This document shows positions 28,075 through 34,574 of a stretch of 37,576 nucleotides of DNA, in pieces. The number at the start of each line of letters is the position of its first letter. Positions within the stretch are counted from its first letter, which is position 1. The DNA is taken from the NCBI GenBank assembly GCA_031272085.1, contig JAISUN010000067.1:1-37576 (forward strand). The letters run 5' to 3'. Origin of the DNA: Dysgonamonadaceae bacterium (GTDB taxonomy: Bacteria; Bacteroidota; Bacteroidia; Bacteroidales; Azobacteroidaceae). The notes beneath the pieces were generated by a model. It saw only the letters and a list, made by a program, of their open reading frames with translations. It made no database searches and was not told where the DNA came from. A program made the position numbers and the translations under genes.

Positions 28075-28108
28075 TTTGATAAAACTACCAAAAATTTCTA
28101 TAATTTTG
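28075..28108 (+). promoter_or_regulatory. Probable promoter of queH
   Basis: TTTG at 28075-28078 and TAATTTTG at 28101-28108 are 22 bases apart, one base over the normal range. The box is 9 bases before the queH ATG at 28118, so the 5' leader would be very short. The region is shared with the divergent galK promoter. Confidence 0.4.
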
Positions 28109-28117
28109 CTTTTTGAT

Positions 28118-28651
28118 ATGAAACTTTTATTACACACTTGCTGTGCGCCCTGTTCGGCTGCCATAATCGAATATCTTTTGCAAAGGGATATTCGTCCGGT
28201 TTTGTTTTATTATAATCCCAATATTTTTCCGTTTGAAGAATATGAACTCCGAAAATCGGAACTTACCCGTTACGCCGCTTCGCTGGGGCTGGAAGTTATC
28301 GACGGCGATTACGCTCATAATCAATGGCTTAACGCGGTAACCGGAATGGAAAACGAACCGGAACGCGGGAAACGCTGTTCGGCCTGCTTCCGGCATCGGC
28401 TGTCGGTTGCGGCAAAATTGGCGTCCGAACGCGGATTCGACACGATTGCCACAACTCTGGCTTCCTCGCGCTGGAAAAACATCGACCAGATAGCCGAAGC
28501 CGGACAGGAAGCGGTAGCGCCCTATCCAAACCTCGCTTTTTGGAACAAAAACTGGCGCAAAGAAGGCTTGAGCGAACGCCGCAATATCTTGCTGAAAGCG
28601 AACGGCTTTTACAACCAGACCTATTGCGGCTGCGAATTTAGCAAACAGTAA
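28118..28651 (+). CDS. queH: Epoxyqueuosine reductase QueH
   Basis: The ATG at 28118 is taken as the start because it places the family N-terminus MKLLLHTCCAPCSA first; an upstream in-frame ATG at 28076 adds 14 residues overlapping the promoter. The 177-residue protein matches the QueH (former DUF208) family, with the Cys cluster HTCCAPC (Cys 8, 9, 12), YYNPNIFPFEEYELR, the segment RGKRCSACFRHRL, and C-terminal YCGCEFS. QueH reduces epoxyqueuosine to queuosine in the wobble position of certain tRNAs using Fe-S and metal centres bound by these Cys residues, replacing the unrelated QueG. It stands alone between galK and the tRNA-Met gene. Confidence 0.9.
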   Translation: MKLLLHTCCAPCSAAIIEYLLQRDIRPVLFYYNPNIFPFEEYELRKSELTRYAASLGLEVIDGDYAHNQWLNAVTGMENEPERGKRCSACFRHRLSVAAKLASERGFDTIATTLASSRWKNIDQIAEAGQEAVAPYPNLAFWNKNWRKEGLSERRNILLKANGFYNQTYCGCEFSKQ

Positions 28652-28691
28652 CCTCTTTACAGCCTGATTTTTATTTTTTTTTAGTTTTCAG

Positions 28692-28720
28692 TTGTTTTTT
28701 GGAAATTTTTACTATCTTTG
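28692..28720 (+). promoter_or_regulatory. Possible plus-strand promoter upstream of comM
   Basis: TATCTTTG at 28713-28720 is an exact -7 box and a TTG at 28692-28694 lies 18 bases upstream. The next plus-strand gene starts 255 bases downstream, and a transcript from here would run antisense across the tRNA-Met gene. A 23-codon frame from 28753 is not convincing as a gene. Confidence 0.4.
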
Positions 28721-28804
28721 CCTCATAATTGTACCCAAAATTACAACAGCGATGATTGAATTTTTTTTGGCGAAGCCGCAAAGTTGTGTGTTCGAGAAGA
28801 AAAG

Positions 28805-28878
28805 TAGCGAGACCGAGGATTGAACTCGGGACCTCATGATTATGAATCATGCGCTCTAACCGGCTGAGCTATCTCGCC
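28805..28878 (-). tRNA. tRNA-Met (CAT), elongator type
   Basis: Read on the minus strand from 28878 the sequence folds as a standard cloverleaf of 74 bases: acceptor GGCGAGA with TCTCGCT (first pair G-U), a D arm with AGCTCAG, anticodon stem CATGA/TCATG around the loop TTCATAA with anticodon CAT, and a T arm with GTTCAATCC. The discriminator base is A and CCA is not encoded. A G1-U72 pair and the T-T-CAT-A-A loop fit an elongator tRNA-Met better than initiator tRNA (which normally has an unpaired 1-72) or tRNA-Ile with a lysidine-modified CAT. Confidence 0.93.
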
Positions 28879-28895
28879 ATTGCGTTTTGCGGGTG

Positions 28896-28926
28896 CAAAG
28901 GTAACAAATTTATTTGGAATATCAAA
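28896..28926 (-). promoter_or_regulatory. Consensus promoter of tRNA-Met
   Basis: On the minus strand a TTTG (28926-28923) is followed after 19 bases by TACCTTTG (28903-28896), a full match to the Bacteroidetes promoter. The -7 box ends 17 bases before the first base of the tRNA. Confidence 0.75.
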
Positions 28927-28975
28927 ACGGTTTTCAAATTTTTTATAAAATATAACAAACAAAACTTTAACCATT

Positions 28976-30514
28976 ATGTTGGTAAAGGCTTATTCAGCGG
29001 CGATTCAAGGTATTGACGCCCAGATTATAACTATCGAAGTTAATTGCAGCAAGGGGATAAAATTTTTCCTTGTGGGGCTTCCCGACGTCAGCATCAAAGA
29101 ATCGCACGAGCGCATCACTTCGGCGCTGAACGTGAACGGAATAAAATTTCCAAGAAACCAAATTGTCGTAAATATGGCTCCCGCCGACGTCAGGAAAGAG
29201 GGCGCCGCTTACGACCTGCCGTTGGCAATCGCCATTTTAGCCGGAGCCGAGAAAATCAAGTCCGACAAAATCGGCGATTATCTGATTACCGGCGAACTGT
29301 CGCTCGACGGCGCCCTGAAACCCGTAAAAGGCGTGCTTCCAATGGCCATCAAGGCAAAAGAGTGCGGATTCAAAGGCATTATCCTGCCGTCTGTAAACAC
29401 TCGCGAAGCCGCTGTGGTAAAGGATTTGGAAGTTTACGGCGCAGAAAATATTATCGACGTAATTCAATTTTTCAACGGCGAAAAGGAACTCGAACGCACA
29501 ATAGTTGACCCCGAAAAGGAATTTTTTGATAATCAAAACCTTATCGACCTCAATTTTTCGGAAGTAAAAGGTCAGGAAAACGTGAAACGCGCTATTGAAG
29601 TGGCCTGTGCCGGCGGACACAATATTTTGCTCATCGGCAGTCCGGGAGCGGGGAAAAGCATGCTTGCCAAGCGGATTCCGTCTATTTTGCCGCCTCTTAC
29701 TCTGGATGAAAGCCTCGAAACGACGAAAATTCATTCCGTAGCAGGGAAAATCAACCACAACGGTTCGCTGATTACTACCCGCCCGTTCCGCAGCCCTCAT
29801 CACTCAATCTCGATGGTGGCGATGGTCGGAGGCGGCTCGTATCCGCAGCCGGGCGAAATAAGCCTCGCGCACAACGGGGTGCTGTTTCTCGACGAAATGG
29901 CGGAATTTAGCCGCAGCGTGCTGGAAGTACTCCGACAGCCCTTGGAAGACCGCTATATTTCCATTTCCCGCGCAAAATCGAGCGTGGAATTTCCGGCCGG
30001 ATTTATGCTTGCAGCATCGATGAATCCCTGTCCCTGCGGCAATTACAACAATCCTAACAAACCCTGCGTCTGTACGACCGCGCAGGTGCAAAAATATCTG
30101 AACCGCATTTCCGGCCCGCTGATGGACAGGATTGATATTCAGGTGGAAATTGTGCCGGTCCCGTTTGAAGATATTTCCGATTTCCGGCCTGCCGAATCGA
30201 GCGAAGCAGTTAGGACAAGGGTTATAAATGCGCGGAAAATTCAGGAAAAACGCTTTGCAAAAGAAGCCGGAATATATTGCAACGCACAGATGACAACCCG
30301 TTTGCTGCACAAACACGCCCGTCCCGACGCGGCCGGATTGGTAAAACTCCGCGATGCAATGGAACGGTTAAGTCTTTCAGCCAGAGCCTACGACCGCATT
30401 TTGCGCGTTGCCCGGACGATAGCCGATTTGGAAGAAGCGCCAAATATCGAAGTTCATCATTTAGCCGAAGCAATCAGTTACCGCAATCTTGACCGCGAAA
30501 ATTGGGCCGGATAA
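28976..30514 (+). CDS. comM: YifB/ComM-family Mg-chelatase-like AAA+ ATPase
   Basis: The 512-residue protein has the YifB/ComM order: an N-terminal Lon-protease-like ChlI domain (about 1-170, MLVKAYSAAIQGIDAQIITIEV and VGLPDVSIKESHERI), the AAA+ ATPase core with Walker A GSPGAGKS at 221-228 and Walker B GVLFLDEMAEF at about 302-312, a four-Cys zinc-like segment MNPCPCGNYNNPNKPCVCT, and the C-terminal Mg-chelatase helical domain ending in the family's IADLEEAPNIEVHHLAEAISYR. In naturally competent bacteria ComM is a hexameric helicase that promotes branch migration of incoming DNA; in others the role is less clear. It lies downstream of the tRNA gene and 49 bases before porT. Confidence 0.92.
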   Translation: MLVKAYSAAIQGIDAQIITIEVNCSKGIKFFLVGLPDVSIKESHERITSALNVNGIKFPRNQIVVNMAPADVRKEGAAYDLPLAIAILAGAEKIKSDKIGDYLITGELSLDGALKPVKGVLPMAIKAKECGFKGIILPSVNTREAAVVKDLEVYGAENIIDVIQFFNGEKELERTIVDPEKEFFDNQNLIDLNFSEVKGQENVKRAIEVACAGGHNILLIGSPGAGKSMLAKRIPSILPPLTLDESLETTKIHSVAGKINHNGSLITTRPFRSPHHSISMVAMVGGGSYPQPGEISLAHNGVLFLDEMAEFSRSVLEVLRQPLEDRYISISRAKSSVEFPAGFMLAASMNPCPCGNYNNPNKPCVCTTAQVQKYLNRISGPLMDRIDIQVEIVPVPFEDISDFRPAESSEAVRTRVINARKIQEKRFAKEAGIYCNAQMTTRLLHKHARPDAAGLVKLRDAMERLSLSARAYDRILRVARTIADLEEAPNIEVHHLAEAISYRNLDRENWAG

Positions 30515-30563
30515 AACAATAACTGCCCCTTTTTCACGTTAATTATTAGCAAACTGATTTTGA

Positions 30564-31268
30564 ATGAACAAATTCAAGTTGATAATTATCGGCCTCGCCC
30601 TTTGCGGATGCTCGCTTTTTGCCCAGAAACAGAAAGTGAAGAATCAGCCTTATGGCGATTATAAACTGTATCATTTCGGCATTTCGATAGGCCTGAACGT
30701 CCAGGATATGAACATCGTAAACTCCGGATTTACAGGCGAAAACGGCGAAACGTGGTTCGCTACTCTTCCCGAATATTCGCCCGGATTTACGGTCAGCCTC
30801 ATTTCAGACCTCTATCTGAATCCGTTTATGAATCTGCGGTTTACGCCCTCGCTGTCGTTTGGCGAGAAAAACTTTGTATTTGTCGAAAGCGCTACAAAAG
30901 AGCAGTTTACAACCGGCGTGCGTTCAAATTACCTGATGGCGCCATTAGACCTGAAAATCCGCTCGATGCGGCTCAACAACTACCGTCCTTACGTGCTGAC
31001 GGGCGTTTATGCCGCTACGGATTTGGGCATAAAAAAGGACGAGCCGATTCTGTTGAAGCAGATGAATTACGGGATTACCCTCGGGCTGGGATGCGATTTT
31101 TACCTGCCTATAATCAAGATTGCGCCCGAAATCCGCTTTTGTTTCGGCCTCAACAATATAATCGAGAAAGACCGTTCCGACTTGACCGACAATACATTAG
31201 CCAAATATTCCAATGCTGTTGCGAAAGGATTTTCCAGAATGGTAATCCTGACTTTTAACTTTGAATAA
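30564..31268 (+). CDS. porT: PorT-like outer-membrane protein (type IX secretion)
   Basis: The 234-residue protein has a signal peptide (MNKFKLIIIGLALCGCSLFAQ) and an eight-stranded-type outer-membrane barrel ending in MVILTFNFE. The segment YKLYHFGISIGLNVQDMNI after the signal, the central NYLMAPLDLKIRS and the C-terminal LGCDFYLPIIKIAPEIRFCFGLNN resemble PorT, which is required for type IX secretion in Porphyromonas gingivalis and has similar length. The family is recognised by memory of its pattern, and general PorT-family barrels outside T9SS also exist. The presence of a T9SS sorting domain on the GH30 protein in this window supports the T9SS reading. A Cys in the signal (CGCSLF) could also be read as a lipobox, but AQ cleavage fits better. 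Confidence 0.7.
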   Translation: MNKFKLIIIGLALCGCSLFAQKQKVKNQPYGDYKLYHFGISIGLNVQDMNIVNSGFTGENGETWFATLPEYSPGFTVSLISDLYLNPFMNLRFTPSLSFGEKNFVFVESATKEQFTTGVRSNYLMAPLDLKIRSMRLNNYRPYVLTGVYAATDLGIKKDEPILLKQMNYGITLGLGCDFYLPIIKIAPEIRFCFGLNNIIEKDRSDLTDNTLAKYSNAVAKGFSRMVILTFNFE

Positions 31269-31290
31269 AACGGTTATTTTTTCCCGTTTC
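31267..31290 (+). terminator. Weak possible terminator after porT
   Basis: AAACGG (31267-31272) can pair with CCGTTT about 10 bases downstream, with T-rich sequence inside and after the stem. The stem is short and the assignment is tentative. Confidence 0.25.
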
Positions 31291-31347
31291 AACCGCCTTT
31301 TATTCCGTTTTAACAATTAAAAATAATTATATTTCGCAAAAAAAATA

Positions 31348-31355
31348 TATCTTTG
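31348..31355 (+). promoter_or_regulatory. Probable -7 box of the small lipoprotein gene
   Basis: TATCTTTG is an exact TAnnTTTG box, 31 bases before the ATG at 31387. No clear -33 TTTG is present at 19-21 bases. Confidence 0.45.
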
Positions 31356-31386
31356 TGAAATTTTAAACTACTAAATATTAAGAGGT

Positions 31387-31797
31387 ATGAAAAAAGTATT
31401 TGGAACATTATTTTTGAGTTTGGCATTAGTAGCGCCAATGTCGTTTAGCGGCTGCGCATCGACCGCAAGTTCAACCACGCAAAACGTCGTTTCGGCCGTA
31501 TTGCAAAACCTCATCGTTGAGTATCTTACCGGAACGCTGGGAACTGGCACAGCGCTGTCAAGTTCACTGACTAACGCAACAGCATCAACCACTCTTTCAT
31601 CGATTCTGGGCGGCAGCACGACAAAAACAAGTTTGCTGACAAGCCTGATTTCGTCGAAATTTTCTATTCCGCAAGATTCTGTAACAAGCGCAGTTACGAG
31701 TTCGGGAAGCACTTTGGGAACTTTGGCCGCATTTATAGGCACTAACACAAGCGCTTCGACTTTATCCAACATTTTGGGCGTTAGCGTAAACAAATGA
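31387..31797 (+). CDS. Small Ser/Thr-rich lipoprotein, possible DUF4923-like N-terminus
   Basis: The 136-residue protein begins with a lipoprotein signal (MKKVFGTLFLSLALVAPMSFSGC, lipobox FSGC at Cys 23). The mature part is very rich in Ser, Thr, Leu and Ala (SSTTQNVVSAVLQNLIVEYL, ATASTTLSSILGGSTTKTSL), with two weakly similar helical units, each containing an LSSILG- or LSNILG-type segment. It is preceded by its own -7 box and followed after 14 bases by the end of the convergent hemG gene. The pattern recalls short Bacteroidetes lipoproteins near the DUF4923 type, but the conserved C-terminal part of that family is absent. No function can be given. Confidence 0.7.
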   Translation: MKKVFGTLFLSLALVAPMSFSGCASTASSTTQNVVSAVLQNLIVEYLTGTLGTGTALSSSLTNATASTTLSSILGGSTTKTSLLTSLISSKFSIPQDSVTSAVTSSGSTLGTLAAFIGTNTSASTLSNILGVSVNK

Positions 31798-31811
31798 GTT
31801 TTGAGTAAATC

Positions 31812-33191
31812 TTATTGATTCACAAGCGATTTTGCAATATTAGTCCCCTGCAAAATCCGGTCGCCCATACTGATTCCGTTTTTCAGGTTTCCGCCAATAA
31901 CGAGACCTGAATAACGGTTTTGTAATTTTTCTACCGTTTCTAATCTTTCGCCGGTCGATTTTTCGTACTGCGGAATCGCATATTTGTGGCGGGCAATATG
32001 AATCATATCAGGCTCTTTGCCGGCGGAAAATTTCAACATATCGTGAAATTCGCGCAGGACGAGCGCGGTCAGTTCGCTGTCGGAAAGTTCGGTCAGATGT
32101 ATGGCTTTCATTCCGCCTATAAAGAACGAGAACAACATCCCATTTTCGGGAGCGCGTCCGGCAAAGCAAGCCGAAGGAAACAAGACGCCCAGCAAAGGCT
32201 TCTTTTCGCAGGACGGAATCAGGCCTCCGAAAGCGTTGAATCGCAGCCCCAAAATATCTTTTACGCCTACAACAACCTGAATTACAGGAGCATAGCGCAG
32301 ACAGGAAATTTTATCCATATCCGTTTTTTCCACAAAAGGCAGCATCTCGGGCAAAGCGTGGGAGCCGACGGTTGTTACGACATTTTTCGCGCGTATGCTC
32401 CGTTCGCCGTCGGCAAGACGGTAATCTATTTTCCAATTTTCGCCGTCGGGCGTAATTTTTAGCGAAGAAGCGGACAGAACGATATTTTCCCGTCCAATGG
32501 CGTCGGCCAGCGCCGAAGCGAGGTTTCCAAGCCCGCCTTTTACCGAAAAAACTTTTTTCGTAGCCAGCCGGTCCCGCTCTGTTTTAGGCTCTTTGGCTTT
32601 GGCAATCGAACCTTTTATGAAACTGCCGTAATTTTGCTCCAGATTATAGAGTTTCGGCAGAGCGTAACGGGTAACGAGCGAATAGGGGTCGCCTGCGTAA
32701 ATTCCTGATATAAATGGGTCAACAGCATAATCGACAAACGTTTTTCCGAGGCGACGCGATGCAAGTTCGCCCACCGATTCGTCGGGATTTGTCCCTTTTG
32801 CGCGGAAGGGTTCGCCCAGAATCCGGAACTTGTCAGGCCACGAAAATAGCGGAGTTGCGATTCCGCCAAACAGTCCCGAAGGCAGCGGGTAGAAGCGGTT
32901 TCCTTTCCAAATCCAGCGGTTGTTGGCGTTCTCGTCGGCCGTTTCCAATTCGCAGGCGGGCGAAAGCGCAGAAAACAGTTCGGCAACTTCGGGATGAGAG
33001 ACAGTTCCCGTATTGGGGCCGGTTTCAAAGACGAAGCCGTCGCGGTTCAGGGTTTGAATCTGTCCGCCGGTGCGGCCGCTTTTTTCTATAACCAAAACGG
33101 GTTTCCCGCTGCGTTTCAGGTTGTATGCGGTAGTCAGGCCGGTCAAACCTGCTCCGGCAACTACTGTTTCGATAAAATTATTTTCGTTCAT
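31812..33191 (-). CDS. hemG: HemG/HemY-type protoporphyrinogen (or coproporphyrinogen) oxidase
   Basis: The ATG at 33191 is chosen because it sets a normal N-terminus with the FAD-binding motif VVAGAGLTGLTTAYNL (GAGLTG at residues 13-18); the 36 residues in front of it in the longer frame do not fit the family and cover the promoter. The 459-residue protein has the PPOX pattern: an acidic dinucleotide-binding end (VLVIEKSGRTGGQIQT), the substrate domain with DYAVDPFISGIYAGDP, KVFSVKGGLGNLASALADAI, and the C-terminal FAD motif GLVIGGNLKNGISMGDRI. It oxidises protoporphyrinogen IX, or coproporphyrinogen III in the coproporphyrin-dependent route, in haem synthesis. The choice between the two cannot be made here. 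No other hem gene is adjacent. Confidence 0.92.
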   Translation of the reverse strand: MNENNFIETVVAGAGLTGLTTAYNLKRSGKPVLVIEKSGRTGGQIQTLNRDGFVFETGPNTGTVSHPEVAELFSALSPACELETADENANNRWIWKGNRFYPLPSGLFGGIATPLFSWPDKFRILGEPFRAKGTNPDESVGELASRRLGKTFVDYAVDPFISGIYAGDPYSLVTRYALPKLYNLEQNYGSFIKGSIAKAKEPKTERDRLATKKVFSVKGGLGNLASALADAIGRENIVLSASSLKITPDGENWKIDYRLADGERSIRAKNVVTTVGSHALPEMLPFVEKTDMDKISCLRYAPVIQVVVGVKDILGLRFNAFGGLIPSCEKKPLLGVLFPSACFAGRAPENGMLFSFFIGGMKAIHLTELSDSELTALVLREFHDMLKFSAGKEPDMIHIARHKYAIPQYEKSTGERLETVEKLQNRYSGLVIGGNLKNGISMGDRILQGTNIAKSLVNQ

Positions 33192-33210
33192 TTCTGCTGT
33201 TATTGAATTG

Positions 33211-33218
33211 CAAAAATA
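33211..33218 (-). promoter_or_regulatory. Probable -7 box of hemG
   Basis: On the minus strand this reads TATTTTTG, matching TAnnTTTG, 20 bases before the hemG start codon. It shows that hemG has its own promoter and does not need the minus-strand box at 33441-33448. Confidence 0.5.
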
Positions 33219-33333
33219 CAAAATATTTTTCAGAAACGCGGTGAACTCGGGTGCTATTACGCGAATAAGCATCGCAATTTCCGATATATTTTGCAACAAA
33301 AAATGGTAAAAACAAAAAAATATTTGTCAAGTA

Positions 33334-33365
33334 TTGTATTATTAGAAAAATAAATAATATCTTTG
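33334..33365 (+). promoter_or_regulatory. Plus-strand promoter reading into the inverted-repeat segment
   Basis: TTG (33334-33336) and TATCTTTG (33358-33365) are 21 bases apart. Transcription would begin inside or just before the left inverted repeat and now runs antisense to the AraC-type regulator. No plus-strand gene follows for 1.2 kb. If the segment between the two repeats were inverted, this promoter would read into the regulator gene in the sense direction. Confidence 0.5.
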
Positions 33366-33371
33366 TCCGGC

Positions 33372-33399
33372 TTGTTTGTCACTACACAAGTGACAAACA
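33372..33399 (+). repeat. Left copy of a 28-bp near-palindromic inverted repeat
   Basis: The element has arms TTGTTTGTCACT and AGTGACAAACA around the spacer ACACA. The exact reverse complement of all 28 bases occurs at 34575-34602. Here the palindrome extends to 17-bp arms (33367-33383 and 33389-33405). The orientation is set only by the 5-bp centre. The design resembles a site-specific recombination core site, but an operator or RNA hairpin is possible. Confidence 0.8.
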
Positions 33400-33440
33400 A
33401 GCCGGGAATAAAACCACAAAATCACTTTTCAATCTCGGCA

Positions 33441-33448
33441 CAAAGATA
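33441..33448 (-). promoter_or_regulatory. Minus-strand -7 box next to AraC-type direct repeats
   Basis: On the minus strand this reads TATCTTTG, an exact consensus. It lies inside the segment between the two inverted repeats and now points left, through the left repeat, to the hemG side. No TTTG is at the normal -33 distance; the direct repeats at 33469-33506 take that place, as in activator-dependent promoters. Confidence 0.5.
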
Positions 33449-33468
33449 AATGCGTTTTTTTGTTCTCT

Positions 33469-33506
33469 TTATGTCAATTTGCAAAAATATTATGTCAATT
33501 TGCAAA
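33469..33506 (-). promoter_or_regulatory. Two 17-bp direct repeats spaced like AraC half-sites
   Basis: TTATGTCAATTTGCAAA occurs exactly at 33469-33485 and again at 33490-33506, with a 4-base gap, so the copies are 21 bases apart (two helical turns). The araI1/araI2 sites of E. coli have the same geometry. The proximal copy sits about 21 bases upstream of the -7 box at 33441-33448. The gene next to them encodes an AraC-family protein, a natural candidate to bind them. Confidence 0.65.
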
Positions 33507-33539
33507 GATTATTTTTTAATTTTAGTGTGATTTGCCTGT

Positions 33540-34211
33540 TTATCCTCTTTTTCTGATATTATAAACTGTTTCCGAAAAATTATTTTTGGAAAACTTATAC
33601 AACTGTATCTCTGTTGCAAATCCTGCAAGTTCGGCTATATCCTTCACTGCTTTTTTTCCTTCCGTCAATTCGCGGTAGATAAGGCGTTTCCGCTCGTTGA
33701 GAATCCACGTCTTGGGCGGAAGGCCGAATATGCGGATAAAATTGTTGCGGAATGTTTCTCGATTCATATTCAGCAGATTTGCCAACTCTTTGACTGTAAA
33801 TACTTTATTGCGGTATTGCAGTACCCTGAATTTGAAATCGCTGTCGAGAAGCAGCCGGTTTGAATCGGGACGGCCGAGATGGATAAAAAACTGTGCGAGC
33901 ATATCGTGGGGAAAGCAGGGCGATATGAGCGAAATAAGTTCTGATACAGAGGCTTTTATGTAGATTTTGCACAGCAGTCCGCGGTCAATCAGTTTTAAAA
34001 AATTTGAAACGACATTACGCAGTAAATCGTTCATTTTTAGCGTTATAATCTTGTTGCGTTCACGATTTATGCGTTTTTCAAATATTTTATTCCTGACCTG
34101 TTTGCAGAATTCCATATCGCCGTCTATGTACAGGAGGAGCAGCAGGCTGTCTTTCAGAGAGTTAAAATAAAAATCGCTATGTTCGGGAATTATGAAAAAT
34201 TCTTCCGCCAT
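33540..34211 (-). CDS. AraC-family regulator, C-terminal part of a split gene
   Basis: The frame encodes 223 residues from an internal ATG. Residues 1-30 (AEEFFIIPEHSDFYFN) look like the end of a cupin-type sensor domain and not like a true N-terminus. The last 90 residues are an AraC DNA-binding domain: VFTVKELANLLNMNRETFRNNFIRIFG is the first helix-turn-helix, AVKDIAELAGFATEIQLYKFSKNNF the second. The missing N-terminus is in the overlapping frame at 34190-34414, which ends in SINGNKIKK, exactly what would precede. Joining both by a -1 shift at the A heptamer 34220-34214 gives a regulator of 291 residues, the normal length. Whether the shift happens by ribosomal or transcriptional slippage, or the gene is broken or misread, is unknown. 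It lies between the two inverted repeats and beside a FISUMP surface-protein gene. Confidence 0.75.
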   Translation of the reverse strand: MAEEFFIIPEHSDFYFNSLKDSLLLLLYIDGDMEFCKQVRNKIFEKRINRERNKIITLKMNDLLRNVVSNFLKLIDRGLLCKIYIKASVSELISLISPCFPHDMLAQFFIHLGRPDSNRLLLDSDFKFRVLQYRNKVFTVKELANLLNMNRETFRNNFIRIFGLPPKTWILNERKRLIYRELTEGKKAVKDIAELAGFATEIQLYKFSKNNFSETVYNIRKRG

Positions 34212-34414
34212 AATTTTTTTATTTTGTTGCCGTTTATCGAAATTTCAATCTCGCCCTCTGTCAGGAAAGCGAGTGCAATGCGTGTGGAACGACGGCTGGT
34301 ATGGCCGTTTTCACCGGTTTTAACAACCTCATAATAATCATCCGCCGTATTCATGCGGTTTGAGCAGTCCGACGGACAGTTACCGCATAATGAATACGTT
34401 TTCATCGAGTTCAT
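34190..34414 (-). CDS. AraC-family regulator, N-terminal part of a split gene
   Basis: The 74-residue frame starts at 34414 (or at Met 4, 34405). Its middle, RIALAFLTEGEIEISINGNKIKK, is the beta-rich cupin-like sensor start of Bacteroidetes AraC-type regulators. After residue 67 the frame leaves the family pattern and stops 7 codons later (LWRKNFS). The continuing sensor and DNA-binding domain are in the -1 frame at 33540-34211. The N-terminus carries a Cys cluster (SLCGNCPSDCSNR), which could bind a metal or respond to redox state, but this is a guess. It could act as a short separate product if no frameshift occurs. Confidence 0.6.
   Translation of the reverse strand: MNSMKTYSLCGNCPSDCSNRMNTADDYYEVVKTGENGHTSRRSTRIALAFLTEGEIEISINGNKIKKLWRKNFS
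34214..34220 (-). other. Slippery A AAA AAA heptamer at the AraC frame junction
   Basis: On the minus strand the zero-frame codons are ATA AAA AAA TTA, so the seven A residues form the A_AAA_AAA heptamer known from programmed -1 frameshifting. A -1 slip here continues as ATT ATG GCG in the frame of the downstream part. No strong downstream stem was recognised. Confidence 0.55.
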
Positions 34415-34452
34415 ACGCTAATTATTTTAAAAAAATATAAAAAATCCCCTTA

Positions 34453-34481
34453 CCCCTCAAATGCCGTTAAAATTTGAGGGG
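34453..34481. other. Perfect 10-bp hairpin in the AraC leader
   Basis: CCCCTCAAAT (34453-34462) and ATTTGAGGGG (34472-34481) are exact complements around a 9-base loop. On the minus strand, T-rich sequence follows about 9 bases later, so it may be an attenuator in front of the regulator. On the plus strand only TTT follows. It could also be a protein-binding dyad. Confidence 0.5.
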
Positions 34482-34510
34482 TTTGATGATTGAAAAGAAT
34501 CTTGTTCAGC

Positions 34511-34530
34511 GGCAAAAATTTGCCTTTTTT
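34511..34530 (+). terminator. Short palindrome with T6, weak terminator candidate
   Basis: GGCAAA (34511-34516) and TTTGCC (34519-34524) form a dyad and are followed by six T residues (34525-34530). The real loop would need at least 4 bases, so the stem is short. On the plus strand it would oppose transcription toward the FISUMP gene. Confidence 0.3.
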
Positions 34531-34574
34531 ACACGCAAAATTACGGTTAGCGTATTATAAAAAATTATCCCCGA

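Noticed and set aside
28753-28824. A 23-codon frame downstream of the 28713 box
   Set aside because: It overlaps the 3' part of the tRNA gene on the other strand and has no family pattern.
28805-28878. Initiator tRNA-fMet or tRNA-Ile2 (CAT)
   Set aside because: The first acceptor pair is G-U and not an initiator-type mismatch, and the body resembles elongator tRNA-Met of Bacteroidetes; tRNA-Ile2 is less likely but cannot be excluded without a model search.
33192-33299. N-terminal extension of the hemG frame
   Set aside because: The 36 extra residues do not fit the family, and they cover a TATTTTTG box 20 bases before the better start at 33191.
33469-33506. CRISPR-like repeat
   Set aside because: There are only two copies with a 4-base gap and no spacers or cas genes; the geometry fits an operator.
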